NCBI GenBank assembly: GCA_028284845.1 | Contig: JANQQY010000284.1 | Location: forward strand, 1-9,384 | Direction of reading: 5' to 3' | DNA: 9,384 bases | From: Spirochaetales bacterium | GTDB taxonomy: Bacteria; Spirochaetota; Spirochaetia; DSM-27196; SLST01 | Shown: positions 7,318 to 9,384 of the stretch, in pieces | Numbering within the stretch: the stretch's first letter is position 1 | How the letters are laid out: the number at the start of each line of letters is the position of its first letter | Made by a program: the position numbers and the translations under genes | Notes under the pieces: generated by a model | The model's input: only the letters and a program-made list of their open reading frames with translations | Databases searched by the model: none | What the model was told of the DNA's origin: nothing

Positions 7318-7407
7318 GTGGAGGCGCGTATCAGAGTCTCGGCCTTGGTTATCGACTCATCGATAGCCCTTCCGGCCACCGGGAGCCTTGAGATCCTCTC
7401 GAAGTAG
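7318..7407 (+). pseudogene. N-terminal remnant of the GlxA-like regulator, ended by an in-frame TAG
   Basis: In the same frame as the downstream regulator, GTG 7318 begins VEARIRVSALVIDSSIALPA then TGSLEILSK. This resembles the first strand and helix of the DJ-1/PfpI domain in GlxA-family regulators, ending in the typical LEILSK. A TAG at 7405-7407 then interrupts the frame, after which reading continues as ERMTIELGEV. The next upstream in-frame stop is at 7294-7296, so the original start was GTG 7300, GTG 7318 or a mutated ATG. Confidence 0.6.
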
Positions 7408-7413
7408 GAGCGT

Positions 7414-8034
7414 ATGACAATTGAACTGGGTGAGGTTGCAGGACCCGACAACCCGTTCGAGCCGGAGCTCGTATCGGCCGGCAATCGAGTCATCCATAGC
7501 GTAGACGGCATTCCGGTCGCCTGTCACGGGTCGATCAATGAGGTAGAGAATACCGATCTCATCGTCGTGCCCGCGCTGGAGAAGTACTGCGGGCACAGGA
7601 CGGTGCGATTCGCTTCCAAACCCTTCCTGATCGACCTCCATCGAGGTCCTCAGAACTCATTTGCCATTTTTAGCACTCAGAAGGATCACGGCGATCCGCT
7701 CGTACTCGAAGTTCAGGAGATCATCGAAGCGGAGCACGGCCATTCCCTGCGTATCGACAAGATCGTGGGACGCGCGGCCGCAAGCAGGCGAAGTGTCGAA
7801 CGACGCTTCCGGGCGGCGACAGGCAATAGAGTCCGTGCGCACCTTCAGCGGGTCCGGGTTGAGAGTGCGAAAAAGGCGCTTGAATCGACAAATGGCGCGG
7901 TTGCGACAGTTGCAGACAGAGTCGGTTATGGCGATGAGCCGAGCTTCAAGAGGCTCTTTGCCAGAATCACCGGACTCTCGCCCTCGAAGTATCGGCACCG
8001 CTACGCCCTCGCGCACCACTCGCCGAGACACTAA
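7414..8034 (+). CDS. GlxA-like AraC-family regulator with a collapsed DJ-1/PfpI domain (probably degenerate)
   Basis: The 206-residue frame ends with an intact AraC/XylS DNA-binding domain. HTH1 is at about 113-133 (SRRSVERRFRAATG) and HTH2 at about 162-185 (VADRVGYGDEPSFKRLFARITGLSP). Before it lies FAIFSTQKDHGDP, the typical linker of GlxA-type regulators. Family members are about 310-330 residues with a full N-terminal DJ-1/PfpI domain. Here DLIVVPAL (48-55) jumps directly to EKYCGH (56-61), which belongs at the end of that domain. Roughly 100 residues or more, including the nucleophile-elbow region, have been lost in frame near base 7578. The family N-terminus lies upstream behind a TAG at 7405. 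TAGGAG 3 bases before ATG 7414 could still permit translation of a DNA-binding fragment. The stop overlaps that of the convergent vapC gene by 4 bases. Confidence 0.75.
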   Translation: MTIELGEVAGPDNPFEPELVSAGNRVIHSVDGIPVACHGSINEVENTDLIVVPALEKYCGHRTVRFASKPFLIDLHRGPQNSFAIFSTQKDHGDPLVLEVQEIIEAEHGHSLRIDKIVGRAAASRRSVERRFRAATGNRVRAHLQRVRVESAKKALESTNGAVATVADRVGYGDEPSFKRLFARITGLSPSKYRHRYALAHHSPRH

Positions 8035-8426
8035 CCCACCAACCGCACAACTGCTTCATGCCCGTGAGACCGGGCCAGGTGTGCGTCGCAGGTCATAAGC
8101 GGTGCATTGAGTGCTTCCGCAAGGGCTATGTAGGCGCCGTCGTACGCAGTGACGGTGTGACGAAGTTGCCACACCCTGGTGATGAGTGGTTCATGAGGGT
8201 AGAGAACTATGGGTAGATCGAGAAAGTCTTGGAAAGCTTCACTCGATCTACCAAGCGATAGAGTGGCGCCGCGCTCGTACCGGCGGAGGACTTGGACCAC
8301 TTCCAGATTGATCAGCTGAGGCGCACACATCATTGCCCCTGCCTCGAGCAAGAGCGCGTCGCATTGTGCCGAAAGAGCTGTCCGAAGCACCAGTTCAAGA
8401 ACGACTGAAGCGTCGGCAACGATCAT
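8031..8426 (-). CDS. vapC: PIN-domain toxin (VapC/FitB type)
   Basis: The 131-residue PIN-domain protein is a likely Mg-dependent ribonuclease toxin. The acidic residues of the active site are all present: Asp5 in MIVADAS, Glu42 in INLEVVQVLRRY, Asp96 in TAYDGAYIALA and Asp114 in TCDAHLA. Length and residue order match VapC toxins. The ATG overlaps the antitoxin stop (ATGA), the standard coupling in these modules. The gene is complete, with no defects. Its TAG overlaps the TAA of the convergent regulator by 4 bases. The RNA target cannot be predicted from this sequence. Confidence 0.92.
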   Translation of the reverse strand: MIVADASVVLELVLRTALSAQCDALLLEAGAMMCAPQLINLEVVQVLRRYERGATLSLGRSSEAFQDFLDLPIVLYPHEPLITRVWQLRHTVTAYDGAYIALAEALNAPLMTCDAHLARSHGHEAVVRLVG

Positions 8427-8650
8427 CGCGAGTCCCGTTCAGAACGGACTACCTTGGCTGGCGCCTCTGCCACCGTCATGGGAGTCCGTGACGCGAGCCG
8501 CTCCCGGATTTCGTCTATCGTTGGACGTGATGCGGCGCGGCGGATCTCCTCCAGCAGGTAGTCTGACAACGACATCCCGGCCAGTGCGGCCCGAGACTTG
8601 ATGACTCTGTGAAGAGAATCTGGAACATTTCTGATCTGTATCATTTTCAT
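8423..8650 (-). CDS. vapB: Ribbon-helix-helix antitoxin (VapB/FitA-like)
   Basis: The 75-residue antitoxin begins with a ribbon-helix-helix DNA-binding domain at about 2-44: a beta-strand (MIQIRNVPDSLHRVIKSRAA), then GMSLSDYLLEEIRRAA, the pattern of FitA-like antitoxins. Residues 45-75 form the charged tail that normally wraps around and inhibits the PIN toxin. It overlaps vapC by 4 bases. The module should repress its own promoter through the RHH domain, with the toxin as co-repressor. No strong Shine-Dalgarno precedes ATG 8650; ATG 8644 is a second in-frame possibility. Confidence 0.9.
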   Translation of the reverse strand: MKMIQIRNVPDSLHRVIKSRAALAGMSLSDYLLEEIRRAASRPTIDEIRERLASRTPMTVAEAPAKVVRSERDSR

Positions 8651-8656
8651 GTGCTC

Positions 8657-8685
8657 AGCATGTAATCATAGCTTGCGCATGTCAA
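8657..8685 (-). promoter_or_regulatory. Candidate vapBC promoter and operator
   Basis: On the minus strand a perfect -35 TTGACA (8680-8685) lies 17 bases from CATGCT (8657-8662), a weak -10. Across the -10 runs an inverted repeat, AGC-T-ATG-ATTA-CATGCT (8657-8673), whose 6-base arms pair apart from one bulged T. Such repeats overlapping the promoter are where FitA/VapB antitoxins usually bind. The element covers the stop codon of the upstream small lipoprotein gene. Transcription would begin near 8651, almost at ATG 8650, so the transcript could be leaderless. Confidence 0.45.
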
Positions 8686-8896
8686 GAAGCGGGTCGTTTC
8701 GCCTGATTGCACCGGTTACCTCCACGGCGGTAATCGTCAGACCTTCGAAAGCGATGATCTGCCCTGTCGCATCACCCAGCTGATCCTGTATGAACGTCGC
8801 AACGACGGTCAGCTCGGATCCTGGCAATGGTTCCTCTGCACAACCCAGCACCAGCGCAAAAAGAGCCACAACACCCATGAGTCTCCACTTCTTCAT
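8666..8896 (-). CDS. Small lipoprotein of unknown function
   Basis: The 76-residue product has a clear lipoprotein signal: a positively charged start (MKKWRLMG), a hydrophobic core, and lipobox LVLGC with Cys19. GGGAG lies 6 bases before the ATG. The mature part is only 58 residues (SELTVVATFIQDQLGDATGQ onward) and looks like a small beta-rich domain. I recognise no family. It lies 15 bases upstream of vapB on the same strand and is divergent from the Crp/Fnr-like gene. It may be a short envelope protein or the remaining N-terminal part of a longer one. Confidence 0.65.
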   Translation of the reverse strand: MKKWRLMGVVALFALVLGCAEEPLPGSELTVVATFIQDQLGDATGQIIAFEGLTITAVEVTGAIRRNDPLLDMRKL

Positions 8897-8990
8897 AGTA
8901 CTCTCCCGATCAGCACGGTATCAGGGCAGCAAGCAGCTGTTTGCCTGTCGTGTAGAGAGTGGTCAGAGACTCTATGAGTTCGCCCTCCGT

Positions 8991-9020
8991 CAGACACAAA
9001 ACAGAGTCCCCAGCTATACT
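8991..9020 (+). promoter_or_regulatory. Candidate promoter of the Crp/Fnr-family gene
   Basis: CAGACA (8991-8996) and TATACT (9015-9020) are separated by 18 bases and match the consensus at four and five of six positions. The start would fall near 9027, on or just after the first possible GTG codon. That implies either a leaderless message or use of a later GTG (9044 or 9056). Confidence 0.4.
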
Positions 9021-9025
9021 CAGCC

Positions 9026-9384
9026 GTGGCTCTACCCGCGAGTGTGATTGAGCACGTGAATGAGATCTCTCCCCTTGACGACTCCACATGGAGGAAGATC
9101 GAGAAGGTGGCTCGGCACGCGAGGCTTGGAGCTCGGGAGTACGTATCGGCCTTTGGGCAGGTGGCCCGGAGCGTGGGGCTGATGCACTCGGGATGGGTGC
9201 GTGCCTATACGGTCGATTCCGATGGGCGAGAGTACACATCGCACTTGTTCAAGGCGCCGGCGCTTGTTGGTGACTACGCCTCGCTCCTTTCGGGCGAGCC
9301 GGTTCGAGTCGCTCAGCAAGCGCTCACCGAATGCGAGCTTCACTGGGTGGGCTGGAAGTGGCTCCAGGAGCTCTCCGCTCATCA
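9026..9384 (+). CDS. Crp/Fnr-family transcriptional regulator, N-terminal part (3' end beyond window)
   Basis: This frame stays open to the right edge, 119 codons from GTG 9026. The translation matches the cyclic-nucleotide-binding domain of Crp/Fnr regulators: ISPLDDSTWRKIEKVARHA near 14-32, GQVARSVGLMHSGWVRAYTV near 44-63, SDGREYTSHLF near 65-75, VGDYASLLSG (81-90), and the following strands VRVAQQALTECELHWVGW. The VGDYASLLSG segment corresponds to the phosphate-binding-cassette region of the fold, but the Arg of true cAMP binders is not evident. The ligand is therefore unknown. The DNA-binding winged helix would lie beyond the window. The start is uncertain because no clear ribosome-binding site exists; GTG 9044 and GTG 9056 are alternatives. 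The gene is divergent from the small lipoprotein gene across about 130 bases. Confidence 0.8.
   Translation, partial: MALPASVIEHVNEISPLDDSTWRKIEKVARHARLGAREYVSAFGQVARSVGLMHSGWVRAYTVDSDGREYTSHLFKAPALVGDYASLLSGEPVRVAQQALTECELHWVGWKWLQELSAH

Noticed and set aside
7293..7511. Minus-strand frames opposite the GlxA-like remnant.
   Set aside because: The plus strand shows clear family similarity on both sides of the TAG, so the minus-strand frames are shadows.
9032..9382. A 116-codon minus-strand frame at the right edge.
   Set aside because: It is antisense to a frame with strong Crp/Fnr similarity and shows no family pattern.

Overview
The window is moderately GC-rich and comes from a Gram-negative bacterium: it encodes an outer-membrane secretin, a signal-peptide protein that begins like a beta-barrel, and two lipobox lipoproteins. 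The acidic lipoprotein and the barrel/transglutaminase/TPR protein would suit a spirochaete or a similar free-living diderm, but no rRNA or marker gene is present, so the phylum is a guess.

Region 1 (1-1919, minus strand) is part of a type IV pilus or type II secretion-like locus. A short A24 prepilin peptidase is followed, through a TGATG stop/start overlap, by the N-terminal 370 residues of a secretin-like protein that runs off the left edge. A candidate promoter with a perfect TTGACA lies just upstream of the peptidase. About 330 bases (1588-1919) without a convincing gene separate this locus from the next.

Region 2 (1920-6600, minus strand) is a two-gene cell-envelope operon. The first gene encodes a 691-residue exported protein with a barrel-like N-terminus, a transglutaminase-like core (Cys404, His430, Glu466) and C-terminal TPRs. 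The second starts on the base after the first one's stop and encodes an 843-residue acidic lipoprotein with at least three PPC-like repeats. The tight coupling suggests the two products act together at the outer membrane. This is the most interesting and least characterised unit in the window.

Region 3 (about 6600-8034) is a decayed segment. It holds the first 27 codons of a VOC (glyoxalase-fold) gene fused directly to a frameshifted internal piece of an IS3-family transposase. Divergent from it is a GlxA-type AraC-family regulator whose N-terminus carries an in-frame TAG and whose DJ-1/PfpI domain has lost most of its middle, while both DNA-binding HTHs remain. The original arrangement was probably a GlxA-like regulator divergent from the VOC gene it controlled.

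Region 4 (8031-9384) carries a VapBC/FitAB-type toxin-antitoxin pair on the minus strand. Its candidate promoter and operator overlap the 3' end of a small upstream lipoprotein gene. Divergent from that gene, at the right edge, is the start of a Crp/Fnr-family regulator.
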